A stretch of 38,876 nt of DNA from DASQGA01 sp035535315 (GCA_035535315.1 DATLQD010000089.1:1-38876); one strand, 5' to 3'. Shown: positions 1-8,407, numbered from the stretch's first letter. Program-made: numbers and translations. The notes: generated by a model from the sequence alone, not told the origin.

Positions 1-1
1 T

Positions 2-937
2 CTCTCCACCGATGCCTATACGTACTGGGACTACGGGCGCCTGGGCGCCGTGCACGATGCGAACCCGTACTCGGATCCGCCGAGCACGTTCCCGGACGAC
101 CCGGCCTATCCCCTCATGGGCGAGCGCTGGCGCGACACGACGACCGTCTATGGCCCCGGGTTCACGCTTCTCTCCGAGGGCCACGCAGCGGTCGTGGGCG
201 AATCGGCCGGACTGGCCGGCGGCCTCTACAAGGGCCTTGCTGCCGCGGCCATGCTCGTCCTCGCGGGGCTGGCAGCCCGGCTCGGCAGGAGGCCAGCGCT
301 CTCCGCGGCCTTTGTCGGCTGGAACCCGCTCCTCGCTCTTCATTTCGCGGGAGGCGGTCACAACGACGCCCTGATGATGGCGTTCGTGCTGGCCGCCCTT
401 GCCCTGGCGGCCAGCGGCCGCCGACAGCTGGAGGGCGCCGCCTGGGCCTGCTCGATCGCGGTCAAGTGGGTGCCGCTCATCTTTCTGCCGCTGCGCGCGA
501 TCGAACTGCGGAGGAACGGGCGCCCTCTACCGCACCTGGGGTTCGTGATCGCGGCCGGAGTCCTCGCCGCTGCGGCCTTCCTGCGATACGGAACTGCTTG
601 GCTTGGCGCCTTCGGGCCGCTGGCCGACAACCTTTCGGACCAGGCTCGCTACAGCATCCCGAACCGGCTTTCGCAGCTCGGCCTGCCCGAAGACGTCGCG
701 GCCGGGCTCCTTGCGGGCCTCCTCGCGCTTGCGTACGGCGCGCTTCTCTTTGAGGCGTGGCGGGGCCGTGCCAGGCTTGGCCTCTGCGCCGGCTTCGTTC
801 TTCTGGCCACGACCTGGCTCGTGCCTTGGTACGCGGTGTGGGCTGTCCCGCTCGCCGCGGTCGAGGAAGACGGCGCGGCCCGCTGGCTTGCCATTGGACT
901 CTCCGCGTACCTTTTGCGGGACGCCGTGCCGATCTAA
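2..937 (+). CDS. GT-C membrane glycosyltransferase (mannosyltransferase/GT87-like), 5' truncated
   Basis: The reading frame is open to the left edge, so the N-terminus lies outside the window; about 311 residues are visible. The first visible residues include DAYTYWDYGRLGAVHDANPY, which resembles the acidic first-loop motif of GT-C enzymes that use polyprenyl-phosphate sugars (GT87 and MptB-like mannosyltransferases). At least seven hydrophobic segments follow, ending in a Trp/Pro-rich WLVPWYAVWAVPLA segment typical of these proteins near their last helices. The likely role is transfer of a mannosyl-type sugar onto a lipid or cell-envelope glycan at the outer membrane face. Family membership is seen from motif and topology; the exact substrate cannot be told. 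The gene ends 29 bases before moeA, which has its own -10 box, so the two need not be an operon. Confidence 0.65.
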   Translation, partial: LSTDAYTYWDYGRLGAVHDANPYSDPPSTFPDDPAYPLMGERWRDTTTVYGPGFTLLSEGHAAVVGESAGLAGGLYKGLAAAAMLVLAGLAARLGRRPALSAAFVGWNPLLALHFAGGGHNDALMMAFVLAALALAASGRRQLEGAAWACSIAVKWVPLIFLPLRAIELRRNGRPLPHLGFVIAAGVLAAAAFLRYGTAWLGAFGPLADNLSDQARYSIPNRLSQLGLPEDVAAGLLAGLLALAYGALLFEAWRGRARLGLCAGFVLLATTWLVPWYAVWAVPLAAVEEDGAARWLAIGLSAYLLRDAVPI

Positions 938-952
938 ATAGCCCGAGGCGGT

Positions 953-958
953 TAGCGT
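953..958 (+). promoter_or_regulatory. -10 box TAGCGT for moeA (leaderless type)
   Basis: TAGCGT is followed by 8 bases and the GTG start at 967, which puts the expected transcription start at the start codon. No convincing -35 or Shine-Dalgarno sequence is visible. Confidence 0.55.
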
Positions 959-966
959 ACGGCTTC

Positions 967-2172
967 GTGCCCGACCTCATTTCCGTCGACGAGGCGCACC
1001 GCCTGATTCTCGAGCGCGTGCGACCGCTCGCGGCCGAGCGCGTTCCGATCGAGAGGGCCGCCGGCCGGGTGCTAGCCGGCACGGCTACGGCCGAAGTCGA
1101 TCTGCCTCCCTTTGCGAGCTCGGCTATGGACGGCTTCGCGGTCCGTGCCGTGGACGTGTCGGCAGGAGGGACCCTGCCGGTCGTCGAGGAAATCGCGGCC
1201 GGCCGTCCCCCGAGCCGTGCCCTGGCGGCGGGTGAGGCGATGGCGATCTCCACGGGCGGCGTCGTCCCGGACGGTGCGGACACGGTCGTGCCGCTCGAGC
1301 TCGTCCAGCACGAAGGCTCCCGAGTCACGTTCGGCGAAGAGGCTCGACAGGGCGCGAATGTCCGCCCGCGCGGGGGCGACACCCAGGCGGGTCAGCCGGT
1401 GCTCGAAGCCGGAACGCCGCTCGGCCCTGCTCAGGTCGGCGCGCTAGCCGCAGCCGGACTTTCAGAGGTGCAATGCGCAAAGCGTCCCCGCGTCGGGATC
1501 CTCGTTACGGGAACGGAGCTCCGACAGCCCGGCGAAGCCCTCGAGCCGGGGCAGATCTACGAGTCGAACGGGCTCATGCTGGCGGCAGCGCTTGGCGACG
1601 CCGGAGCCGTCCCCGCCCAGCTCGGCGTCGTCGCAGACGACGAGGAGGAGCTCCGTCGCACGATGGAGCGCGCGCTGCTTGGCTTCGACATGCTCGTGAC
1701 CTCGGGAGGAGCATCCGTGGGCCCGCATGACCTGGTGCGCGCCGTCCAGGCGAAGCTTCGAGCGGAGGAAGTCTTCTGGGGCGTGAGCGTGAAGCCCGGG
1801 AAGCCTGTTGCGTTCAGCGTCCGCCGGGACACCCCGATCTTCAACCTCCCGGGCAACCCGGTCTCCGTTCTCGTCACGTTCGAGCTCTTCGTGCGGCCGG
1901 CCGTGAACGCGCTTCTTGGCCTACCGGATCCGCTGCCCCGGTTCCACACGGGGCGGTTGGCCGCGCCGGTGCGCCGGAACGAGCATCGTGACGAGCTCAT
2001 ACGTGCGCGAACGGCTCCAAGGGAGGGCGACGAGACGCTGCTTCGCCCGCTCGACGGCCAGGAATCGCACATGATGGTTCGCTCGGGCACGGCAGACGCC
2101 TTGGTCTACGTGCAGGCCGGAGCCGACGAGCTGGCAGCCGGCTCGAGCGTCCGGTACCTCGAGCTCGTCTAG
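967..2172 (+). CDS. moeA: Molybdopterin molybdotransferase MoeA
   Basis: MoeA inserts molybdate into adenylylated molybdopterin in the last step of molybdenum cofactor synthesis. The 401-residue product matches the usual length. Visible motifs are PPFASSAMDGFAV (residues 47-59), the nucleotide-handling SGGASVGPHD in the MoCF domain, and NLPGNPVSVLVTFELFV near residue 300, all diagnostic of MoeA. The GTG at 967 is chosen because homologues begin with a short leader before the helix ISVDEAHRLILE and because a -10 box lies 8 bases upstream; the frame stays open further upstream into the preceding gene, but that extension would be non-homologous. The moaC and moaB genes of the same pathway lie 9.6 kb downstream. 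It converges on the next gene with only 3 bases between stop codons. Confidence 0.95.
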   Translation: MPDLISVDEAHRLILERVRPLAAERVPIERAAGRVLAGTATAEVDLPPFASSAMDGFAVRAVDVSAGGTLPVVEEIAAGRPPSRALAAGEAMAISTGGVVPDGADTVVPLELVQHEGSRVTFGEEARQGANVRPRGGDTQAGQPVLEAGTPLGPAQVGALAAAGLSEVQCAKRPRVGILVTGTELRQPGEALEPGQIYESNGLMLAAALGDAGAVPAQLGVVADDEEELRRTMERALLGFDMLVTSGGASVGPHDLVRAVQAKLRAEEVFWGVSVKPGKPVAFSVRRDTPIFNLPGNPVSVLVTFELFVRPAVNALLGLPDPLPRFHTGRLAAPVRRNEHRDELIRARTAPREGDETLLRPLDGQESHMMVRSGTADALVYVQAGADELAAGSSVRYLELV

Positions 2173-2175
2173 GCC

Positions 2176-4074
2176 TTAGGGGCCGACAGACCGGAGTCTC
2201 TCCGGCTTTGCGTCCTCCTCGCGATCGCGTGCGCGACTGCGGCTGCGGGAAATGAGCACGATGCGCCTGATGGTCTCGCGGATGGGGCCTCGCACCGCCC
2301 GGTCGTCCGCGGCCGGATAGGGGGCATACCTGCCGATGGCGAGGGCTCCGATCTGTGCCGCGACGGCGCCCCAGCAAAGCGTGGCGAGGAGGTGCGGTAG
2401 CGGCACATAACCCACCGAGACCAGAGCCGGGAGGTACCAAAGCGTGTCGACTCCGAGGTCGTAGCGGCCGGCGAAGGAGAGGAAGAGAAGCAGCGGGCCT
2501 GTGAATCCCGCTGCGTAGAGCGCGATCCGAAGCGGCAGCGGTCGGTCCTGGATCTGTGGAAGCCAGAGCCATGCGTGCAGCGAGGGCAGGATGAACAGGA
2601 GCGCGAAGGGGTTCGACGCAGCGACGACGAGCGCGATCATGCCGAGGCCGAGAAGAGCGGCGAGATAACCGCCCAACTCGTCGACCCCGCCGACGGCAAC
2701 CCTTCGTGCCAGTCTCGGCCGGGCGACCAGCCAACCGAGGATCGAGAGCACGCAGAGTCCGATGATCGCTACGTATGGCCACTCGCCGACAACCGGCGAG
2801 TCGGGGTTGATCGGTCGCGCAGTTCCAGTCGGGAACGCGCCCAGCGCAGAGAAAAGGGCGAAGACAACTCCTGCCCAGAGCCAGACTCCGAGTCGGCTCC
2901 TGAGGCTCCGGAGTGCCGGCAGGAGCGGCACGTGGCGGCGGCGGGAGCGAGCGAAGAGGTCGACGACCGTCGCGAGGAACGGAAGCAGAGCCATGAGGAA
3001 GAGGAACTGGATCGTCCACCCGCGCAGGAAGCGGGATCCGAGCGCGAGGTAGGACTGGGTGCCGCTTGCCACCTCCGGAGCGCTGTCGAGGGAAGCGATC
3101 AGGGACTGCGCCGACCGACCGAGGCCCCCGAGCCGTTCTCCGCGCAGGCCGTCGATGGTGTCGGTCTGGGCGCGGGGCGGCCGGACCCCCGACGTCGTGA
3201 GCGTGATCGCGGGGATGCCGCGGGCCACGAAGGGCGCGTGCTCGTAGAGGCTGAAGGGGAAGGCGAGGTCGACGAGCTGCGAGAGGGCTGCGGGCTCCTC
3301 TGGCTCCTCACGCGCCTGCTCGCGGATGTTCTCTGCTGCCGTTGCGACCAGTGCTGTGGCCGCCGTCCGGGCCGTCTCCCCGGAGAAGAGAAGACGTGGG
3401 GGACCGGCGCCGGCCAACCCGTCGAGGTTGACCACGGCCGCGATCGAGGACTCGCCGCCGATGATCTGGCGCAGCACGTCCGGGTCCCGTGCGAGGGCGT
3501 CCGCGCCGATGCCCCCGAATGCTCCACCGTCCGTCGAGACCAACACGAGCGTGTGTGACAGCGAGGTGGAGGCGACGTTGCGAGCCAGCTCGAGCAGGGC
3601 TCCGGTCCCTGACGCGTTGTCGTTGGCTCCGGGCGAGATCCCGAGGTTGTCGCGGTGGGCGAGGACGACGATTGCCTCCGGGGAGCGCCCTGGGACAATT
3701 GCGATCAGGTTGACCAACTCGCGCTCGCCGAGACCGGCGATCCGGGCTCGAAACGCCTGGCGGTGCGCCTTCAGCCCGTAGTCTGAGAGCCGCTCGGTTA
3801 CCCACTGACTTGCCGTGACGGCTCCCGGCGAGCCCGGGGTACGGCTGGGATTCAGCCGGGCGAATTCGCTCGCGAACTGAACGGCACTCGCTTCGTCGAA
3901 CGAGGGGTCGAGCTTCGGTTCGGGCAGCGGGTCTGGGCGCCCAACGGTGAACGCGGCAACGAGGAGCGCCACCATGACGCCGGCAAAGCCGGCCCGGTAG
4001 ATCCTGCTCGACACCGGGCGCTGGAGGGATCCGCGCCGCGGTCGCCGGCGTGGTTCTCCCATGTCGCTGGTCAT
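2176..4074 (-). CDS. M28-peptidase-like membrane protein, active site degenerate
   Basis: About 632 residues. A single N-terminal membrane anchor (about 26-45) is followed by an M28 aminopeptidase-like ectodomain (about 60-315) and then roughly six or seven transmembrane helices to the C-terminus. Of the M28 metal site, His140 (VVLAHRDN), Asp152 (GANDNASG) and Asp218 (VVNLDGL) are present. The catalytic/ligand Glu-Glu pair is replaced by Asp182-Gly183 (VSTDGGAFGG), and the last ligand His, expected four residues before Asp305, is Arg301 (PPRAQTD). I infer a binding or structural role, or weak activity, rather than normal peptidase function. The start ATG at 4074 sits 11 bases after a minus-strand -10 box; an alternative is the in-frame ATG at 4062. 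It is divergent from the response regulator and may share its promoter region. Confidence 0.75.
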   Translation of the reverse strand: MTSDMGEPRRRPRRGSLQRPVSSRIYRAGFAGVMVALLVAAFTVGRPDPLPEPKLDPSFDEASAVQFASEFARLNPSRTPGSPGAVTASQWVTERLSDYGLKAHRQAFRARIAGLGERELVNLIAIVPGRSPEAIVVLAHRDNLGISPGANDNASGTGALLELARNVASTSLSHTLVLVSTDGGAFGGIGADALARDPDVLRQIIGGESSIAAVVNLDGLAGAGPPRLLFSGETARTAATALVATAAENIREQAREEPEEPAALSQLVDLAFPFSLYEHAPFVARGIPAITLTTSGVRPPRAQTDTIDGLRGERLGGLGRSAQSLIASLDSAPEVASGTQSYLALGSRFLRGWTIQFLFLMALLPFLATVVDLFARSRRRHVPLLPALRSLRSRLGVWLWAGVVFALFSALGAFPTGTARPINPDSPVVGEWPYVAIIGLCVLSILGWLVARPRLARRVAVGGVDELGGYLAALLGLGMIALVVAASNPFALLFILPSLHAWLWLPQIQDRPLPLRIALYAAGFTGPLLLFLSFAGRYDLGVDTLWYLPALVSVGYVPLPHLLATLCWGAVAAQIGALAIGRYAPYPAADDRAVRGPIRETIRRIVLISRSRSRARDREEDAKPERLRSVGP

Positions 4075-4085
4075 GAGGCGTTCGC

Positions 4086-4091
4086 AGTCTA
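4086..4091 (-). promoter_or_regulatory. -10 box TAGACT for the M28-like gene
   Basis: On the minus strand TAGACT is followed by 11 bases and the ATG at 4074, giving a leader of only about 4 bases. The hexamer lies exactly where the -35 of the divergent response-regulator promoter would fall. Confidence 0.45.
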
Positions 4092-4107
4092 CGCGAGGGT
4101 CCGTCCG

Positions 4108-4113
4108 TATCCT
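4108..4113 (+). promoter_or_regulatory. -10 box TATCCT for the response regulator (leaderless type)
   Basis: TATCCT is followed by 7 bases and GTG at 4121. No Shine-Dalgarno is visible, so a leaderless transcript is expected. Confidence 0.6.
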
Positions 4114-4120
4114 GTCGGCA

Positions 4121-4819
4121 GTGGCAACGCCCGCCAGCATTCTCGTGGTCGATGACGAGGAGTCGATCCAGAAGCTCCTCACGTACCCCCTCGAGCGCGA
4201 GGGGTTTCACGTCGTACAGGCTCGAGACGGCGAGGAAGCGCTCGAGCGCTTCGACGGAGGTGAGTTCGACCTGGTCGTCCTGGACCTGGCGCTTCCGAAG
4301 CTCGATGGGCTGGAGGTCTGCCGACGGCTCAGGTCCCGGAGCACTGTCCCGATCATCATGCTCACCGCACGCGACGACGAGGTGGACAAGGTCCTCGGTC
4401 TCGAGCTCGGGGCGGACGACTACATCACGAAGCCTTTCTCGATTCGCGAGTTCCGAAGCCGCGTGCGGGCATTGCTCCGCCGCGCAAACCTGGCGCCCAG
4501 CGAGGAGCCTGACCAGATCGTCGAGGTGGACGGGGTGGCGATCGACCTCGGTCGACGCACGGTGAACGTCGAGGGGCGGCCCGTGCAGCTCACCTACCTC
4601 GAGTTCGAGCTGCTGCGAACGCTGGCCACCCAGCCGGGCCACGTGTTCAGTCGCCAGCTGCTTCTCCAGAGGCTCTGGGGAGGCTCGGACTACCGCGATC
4701 CTAGAACGATCGATGTCCACGTCAGGCACCTGCGCGAGAAGATCGAGCCTGATCCAGGTGAGCCGAGCTACATCTTCACGGTCCGCGGTGTCGGCTACCG
4801 GTTCAGAGATGGCCGATGA
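4121..4819 (+). CDS. OmpR/PhoB-type two-component response regulator (MprA-like)
   Basis: The 232-residue protein has a receiver domain (about 5-120) followed by a winged-helix DNA-binding domain (about 132-230). Receiver residues seen are the acidic pair Asp11-Asp12, phospho-acceptor Asp55 (VVLDLALPKLDG), Thr in MLTARD and Lys in ITKPF. The effector domain carries LTYLEFELLRTLATQPG, TIDVHVRHLREKI and FTVRGVGYRF, typical of OmpR/PhoB. The GTG at 4121 places VVDDE at the usual distance from the N-terminus. It overlaps the kinase gene by ATGA, so the pair is translationally coupled. With the HtrA gene downstream the order resembles mycobacterial mprA-mprB-pepD, which suggests control of envelope stress; this is inference from synteny. 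Confidence 0.9.
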   Translation: MATPASILVVDDEESIQKLLTYPLEREGFHVVQARDGEEALERFDGGEFDLVVLDLALPKLDGLEVCRRLRSRSTVPIIMLTARDDEVDKVLGLELGADDYITKPFSIREFRSRVRALLRRANLAPSEEPDQIVEVDGVAIDLGRRTVNVEGRPVQLTYLEFELLRTLATQPGHVFSRQLLLQRLWGGSDYRDPRTIDVHVRHLREKIEPDPGEPSYIFTVRGVGYRFRDGR

Positions 4820-6252
4820 GAGCCATCCTCCCGTTTCGGTCGCTGACGATCAAGCTCAGCTTCGTCCTCTTCGTTCTCGTTGTGATCGCGATGGGAGTCG
4901 TGTACCTGGCAGTCGTGCCCCGCCTCGAGAACCGCCTCGTGGAGGACAAGATCGGCCGGATCGAGGACGTCATGCCCAACGTTGCCGAGAGCCTCGGGCG
5001 GCAGAATCCGAGCGGAAGTACCAGCATCTATGGCCAGCTCGTCGGCGAAATCGCCAATCAGCTGAACGCGCGCGTGGTCGTGTACCAGCTTCTGACTGCG
5101 AAAGCCCCGATCGTCGTGGCGGACTCGAACGTGTCTTCGCAGGAGGTGGCAACAGATCCCGTGGCGCTCGAAGCCTTCGAGGAGGACCGTGCCTCGGGCC
5201 GGGTAACGACGGACGGAGAGCGAGACGTCGCCGAAGCCGCCGTCAAGATCAACCCGAACACTGTCGTCGCTGTTTCCGCCTCACTCGCGGACGTTCTCTC
5301 GAACGTGGGGCTCGTGCGCCGCAGTCTGCTGGCCGCGGGCGCGCTTGCGATTTTCGGGGCGACCGTCCTCGGGTACTTCGCCGCCTGGGGCCTCACCCGC
5401 CGGCTTCGCAGCCTCGAGTCTGCCGCAGAGCGGATCGCTGACGGCGACTTCGAGCAGCCGGTCGTCGATACGGGCGTCGACGAGGTCGCGCAGCTGGCGG
5501 CGGCGCTGGACTCCATGCGGGAGCGCCTCGCTCACCTGGATCACGCTCGCCGCGAGTTCATCCAGAACGCATCGCACGAGCTCAGGACGCCGCTGTTCGC
5601 TCTCGGCGGCTTCCTGGAACTTCTCGACGACGAGGACCTCGACGACGAAACCCGCCAGGAGTTCGTCATGGAGACGAGGGCGCAGGTGGAACGCCTGACC
5701 AAGCTCGCGACGGACCTCCTCGACCTCACGAGGCTCGACGCGGGGCAGCTCAGCGTCCAGGCAGCGGAGATCGATCTCTCCGTGGTCGCGCGAACAGCGT
5801 GCGATGAGTTCCGCGCTGTCGCCGACGCGGGTGGCTACGACGTGTCGGTGCGTGCGGTCGACCCGGTCATGGCCCTCGGCGACGAGCAGCGAGTCCTGCA
5901 GATCGTGCGCATCCTCGTCGAGAACGCGTTTCGCCACACCCCTGCGGGAACTCGCGTGGAGATCGGAGTCGAGCCAGAGGACGCTCGCGCCGTTATCACC
6001 GTGAACGACAACGGCCCGGGCATTCCCGCCAAGGCTCTCGAGCACCTGTTCCAGCGGTTTTATCGTGCGGAGGGGGGACAGACGTCGGGAAGCGGGCTGG
6101 GTCTCGCGATCGCAGGTGAGCTCGCTCGCAGGATGGACGGTGCGCTCACGGTGGAGTCCCGGCCGGGGTGGACGACTTTCACGCTGGAGCTGCCGTTGAT
6201 GCCCGCTCCGTTTCCACGGGAAAACGAACCGGTCACCGTCCCGCGCGCGTAA
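4816..6252 (+). CDS. Sensor histidine kinase (MprB-like)
   Basis: 478 residues with a classical layout: TM1 about 12-33, an extracytoplasmic sensor loop about 34-170, TM2 about 171-193, HAMP domain to about 245, a HisKA dimerisation helix with phospho-acceptor His254 (NASHELRTPL), and an HATPase domain. ATP-site motifs are VENAFRHTP (N box), DNGPGIP (G1), FYRAEGG and SGLGLAIAGEL (G2). The start ATG overlaps the stop of the response regulator, which fixes it. The kinase is the cognate partner of that regulator by position. The sensor loop shows no named domain to my eye, so the stimulus is unknown; the downstream HtrA protease suggests misfolded envelope proteins. The C-terminal tail after the ATPase domain is short and proline-rich. 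Confidence 0.92.
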   Translation: MRAILPFRSLTIKLSFVLFVLVVIAMGVVYLAVVPRLENRLVEDKIGRIEDVMPNVAESLGRQNPSGSTSIYGQLVGEIANQLNARVVVYQLLTAKAPIVVADSNVSSQEVATDPVALEAFEEDRASGRVTTDGERDVAEAAVKINPNTVVAVSASLADVLSNVGLVRRSLLAAGALAIFGATVLGYFAAWGLTRRLRSLESAAERIADGDFEQPVVDTGVDEVAQLAAALDSMRERLAHLDHARREFIQNASHELRTPLFALGGFLELLDDEDLDDETRQEFVMETRAQVERLTKLATDLLDLTRLDAGQLSVQAAEIDLSVVARTACDEFRAVADAGGYDVSVRAVDPVMALGDEQRVLQIVRILVENAFRHTPAGTRVEIGVEPEDARAVITVNDNGPGIPAKALEHLFQRFYRAEGGQTSGSGLGLAIAGELARRMDGALTVESRPGWTTFTLELPLMPAPFPRENEPVTVPRA

Positions 6253-6278
6253 TAGACCGGCCCTTTCCGCCGCCCGGC

Positions 6279-6284
6279 TACTCT
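6279..6284 (+). promoter_or_regulatory. -10 box TACTCT for the HtrA-like gene (leaderless type)
   Basis: TACTCT is followed by 8 bases and GTG at 6293. It shows that the protease can be transcribed separately from the two-component genes, whose last stop is 40 bases upstream of the GTG. Confidence 0.6.
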
Positions 6285-6292
6285 GAGAAGCG

Positions 6293-7519
6293 GTGCGCAC
6301 CACTGTTCTAGCCGTTGTTGCCACGGTCGCCGCGCTTCTCGGCGCCTCGCTCGCCCTCATGGCCGGCAAGGCCACGGGATGGCTCGACGAAGACGCGGCG
6401 ACAGTGCTCGTCCCGGTCTCCGACGGGGTTGCCGACGTGCCGGCCGCGGACGTGCCGGTCACCGCCAAGCCGCTGGCCGGGAACGAATTCACCCCGTCCA
6501 CGATCTATCGCGCCCGGTCCGGAGGCGTGGTCACGATCATCGCCCTTTTTGGTGACCCCGCAGCGGATGGTCAGGGCGGTGCCTCGCAGGGCTCCGGTTT
6601 CGTCGTCTCCCCGAGGGGCTACATCCTGACGAACTCGCACGTGATCACGACGGCCGGTGAGGGATCGCCTTCCGAGAGCGCGGATCCCGCCGGCACCGTC
6701 TACGTCGAGTTCCGCGACGGCGATCGGGTCGAGGCCAAGGTCGTCGGCTGGGACATCTTCGACGACGTGGGGCTCCTGAAGGTCGATCCGGCGGACCACG
6801 TCCTCGAACCGGTGCCGCTCGGTGATTCGAGCCGTGTCGTCGTCGGCGAGCCGGTGGCGGCAATCGGGAGCCCGTTCGGTCTCGACCGCACGGTGACGGC
6901 CGGGATCGTGGCAGCCACGGAGCGCTCGATCGACTCCCTGACGTCGGAGTACAGCCTCGTGGACGCGATCCAGACCGACGCAGCGATCAACCGCGGTAAC
7001 TCGGGTGGGCCGCTCTTCGACGCCCGCGGGCGTGTCATCGGCATCAACGCTCAGATTCGGAGCGAGTCCGGGAACGCGGAGGGAGTCGGCTTTGCCGTCC
7101 CGATCAACTCGGCGCGACGTTCGATGTCCCAGCTGATAGCTACGGGCGAGGTGCGCTACGCGTATGTCGGGATCACGACCCAGACCGTGACCCCTTCGAT
7201 CGCCGAGCGCTTCGACTATGGGGCCGACCGGGGTGCCGCCGTCCAGGGCGTGAATCTGGGCACCCCTGCTGCCGACGCGGGCTTTCGGCCAGGCAAGGCG
7301 GAGGAGGTATTCGAGGACATCAGGATCAGGCCCGGTGGCGATCTGATCGTGGCCATCGACGGAAAGCCCGTCGACACCGCGGACGATGTTGTCCGCGCCG
7401 TGACCCGGAAGTTGCCCGGTCAGAAGATCACGTTCACGGTTCTGCGGGGCGGCGAGCGCCGAACGATCATCGTCACGCTCGGAACCCGGCCCGAAATCCC
7501 GCCCGGGTCCGGCCGCTAG
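6293..7519 (+). CDS. HtrA/DegP-family secreted serine protease with PDZ domain (PepD-like)
   Basis: 408 residues. An N-terminal hydrophobic segment (about 4-24) acts as a signal peptide or membrane anchor. The trypsin-like domain has the full catalytic triad: His116 (ILTNSHVI), Asp158 (DDVGLLK) and Ser237 (NRGNSGGPL). A C-terminal PDZ domain (about 285-395) contains GGDLIVAIDGKPVDTADDVV. The protein should act outside the membrane, degrading or refolding damaged envelope proteins. Its place directly after a response regulator and kinase fits the mprAB-pepD arrangement known from mycobacteria. The GTG at 6293 gives the signal peptide at the right place and sits 8 bases after a -10 box. Confidence 0.93.
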   Translation: MRTTVLAVVATVAALLGASLALMAGKATGWLDEDAATVLVPVSDGVADVPAADVPVTAKPLAGNEFTPSTIYRARSGGVVTIIALFGDPAADGQGGASQGSGFVVSPRGYILTNSHVITTAGEGSPSESADPAGTVYVEFRDGDRVEAKVVGWDIFDDVGLLKVDPADHVLEPVPLGDSSRVVVGEPVAAIGSPFGLDRTVTAGIVAATERSIDSLTSEYSLVDAIQTDAAINRGNSGGPLFDARGRVIGINAQIRSESGNAEGVGFAVPINSARRSMSQLIATGEVRYAYVGITTQTVTPSIAERFDYGADRGAAVQGVNLGTPAADAGFRPGKAEEVFEDIRIRPGGDLIVAIDGKPVDTADDVVRAVTRKLPGQKITFTVLRGGERRTIIVTLGTRPEIPPGSGR

Positions 7520-7525
7520 CCCCGG

Positions 7526-7531
7526 TACCGT
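7526..7531 (+). promoter_or_regulatory. -10 box TACCGT for the DNA methyltransferase (leaderless type)
   Basis: TACCGT is followed by 8 bases and ATG at 7540. It lies in the 20-base gap after the protease stop codon. Confidence 0.5.
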
Positions 7532-7539
7532 CGCTCCGG

Positions 7540-8376
7540 ATGCCGCAGCCGCCGAACGACGACGCCGTCCTGCTCGGCGACAACCTCGACCTCATGCCCG
7601 CGTTCACGGGCGAGAGCTTCCAGCTTGCCTACCTCGACCCGCCGTTCAACACCGGCTCTACCCAGCGCCGCCGGACGCTTGCGACGGTGACCGGCCCGGA
7701 CGGCGATCGGGTCGGCTTCGGTGGCCGGCGGTACGCCTCGCGTCTTCTATCCGAGTCCTCGTATCGCGATGCCTTCGACGACTATCTGGGATTTCTCGAG
7801 CCTCGCCTCCGTGAGGTGCGGCGCCTCCTCGACCCGACCGGAACCCTCTACTTCCACATCGACTACCGGGAGGCGCACTACGTGAAGGTCTTCCTCGACG
7901 AGCTCTTTGGTCGCGACTGTTTCCTCAACGAGATCGTCTGGGCCTACGACTACGGGGCGCGCGCGCGCCGCCGCTGGCCGGCCAAACACGACACGATCCT
8001 CGTCTACGTCAAAGACCGGGGGCGCTACTGGTTCGACGCCGAGAGCGTCGAGCGCGAGCCATATATGGCACCGGGCCTCGTGACGCCGGAGAAGGCGGCG
8101 AGAGGGAAGCTGCCGACAGACGTCTGGTGGCACACCATCGTGTCACCCACGGGACGCGAGAAGACGGGTTATCCAACCCAGAAACCCGAAGGGGTCCTTC
8201 GGCGCATCGTCGACGCTTCTTCTCGGCCGGGCGATTGGTGCCTCGACCCGTTCGCCGGCAGCGGGACACTCGGAGCGGTGGCACGGAAGCTTGGCCGCCG
8301 CTTCGTCTTGATGGACTCGAGTGCCGAGGCGGTCCAGATCGCCCGCGCGCGGCTCGAAACAACGAAAGCGGCCTAA
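7540..8376 (+). CDS. Orphan beta-class site-specific DNA methyltransferase (N6-adenine or N4-cytosine)
   Basis: 278 residues of the N6_N4 DNA methylase family. The catalytic motif IV DPPF (33-36, in AYLDPPFNTGS) comes first and the SAM-binding motif I FAGSGT (238-243) is near the C-terminus; this order defines the beta class that includes CcrM and Mod subunits. Motif X-like PTQKPEGVLRRIV precedes motif I. The stretch between about 45 and 190 would hold the target-recognition region. No restriction endonuclease, specificity subunit or helicase lies nearby, so it is probably a solitary enzyme used for epigenetic marking or replication timing rather than host defence. DPPF favours adenine N6 but does not prove it; the recognition sequence cannot be read from the protein. 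Confidence 0.9.
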   Translation: MPQPPNDDAVLLGDNLDLMPAFTGESFQLAYLDPPFNTGSTQRRRTLATVTGPDGDRVGFGGRRYASRLLSESSYRDAFDDYLGFLEPRLREVRRLLDPTGTLYFHIDYREAHYVKVFLDELFGRDCFLNEIVWAYDYGARARRRWPAKHDTILVYVKDRGRYWFDAESVEREPYMAPGLVTPEKAARGKLPTDVWWHTIVSPTGREKTGYPTQKPEGVLRRIVDASSRPGDWCLDPFAGSGTLGAVARKLGRRFVLMDSSAEAVQIARARLETTKAA

Positions 8377-8407
8377 AACGCGTGAATACTGGGCAAGCTT
8401 CTGTGAG

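Noticed and set aside
5281..6501. Long minus-strand open frame opposite the histidine kinase and HtrA gene
   Set aside because: High GC leaves mirror frames open. The plus-strand kinase and protease have complete motifs; this frame has none.
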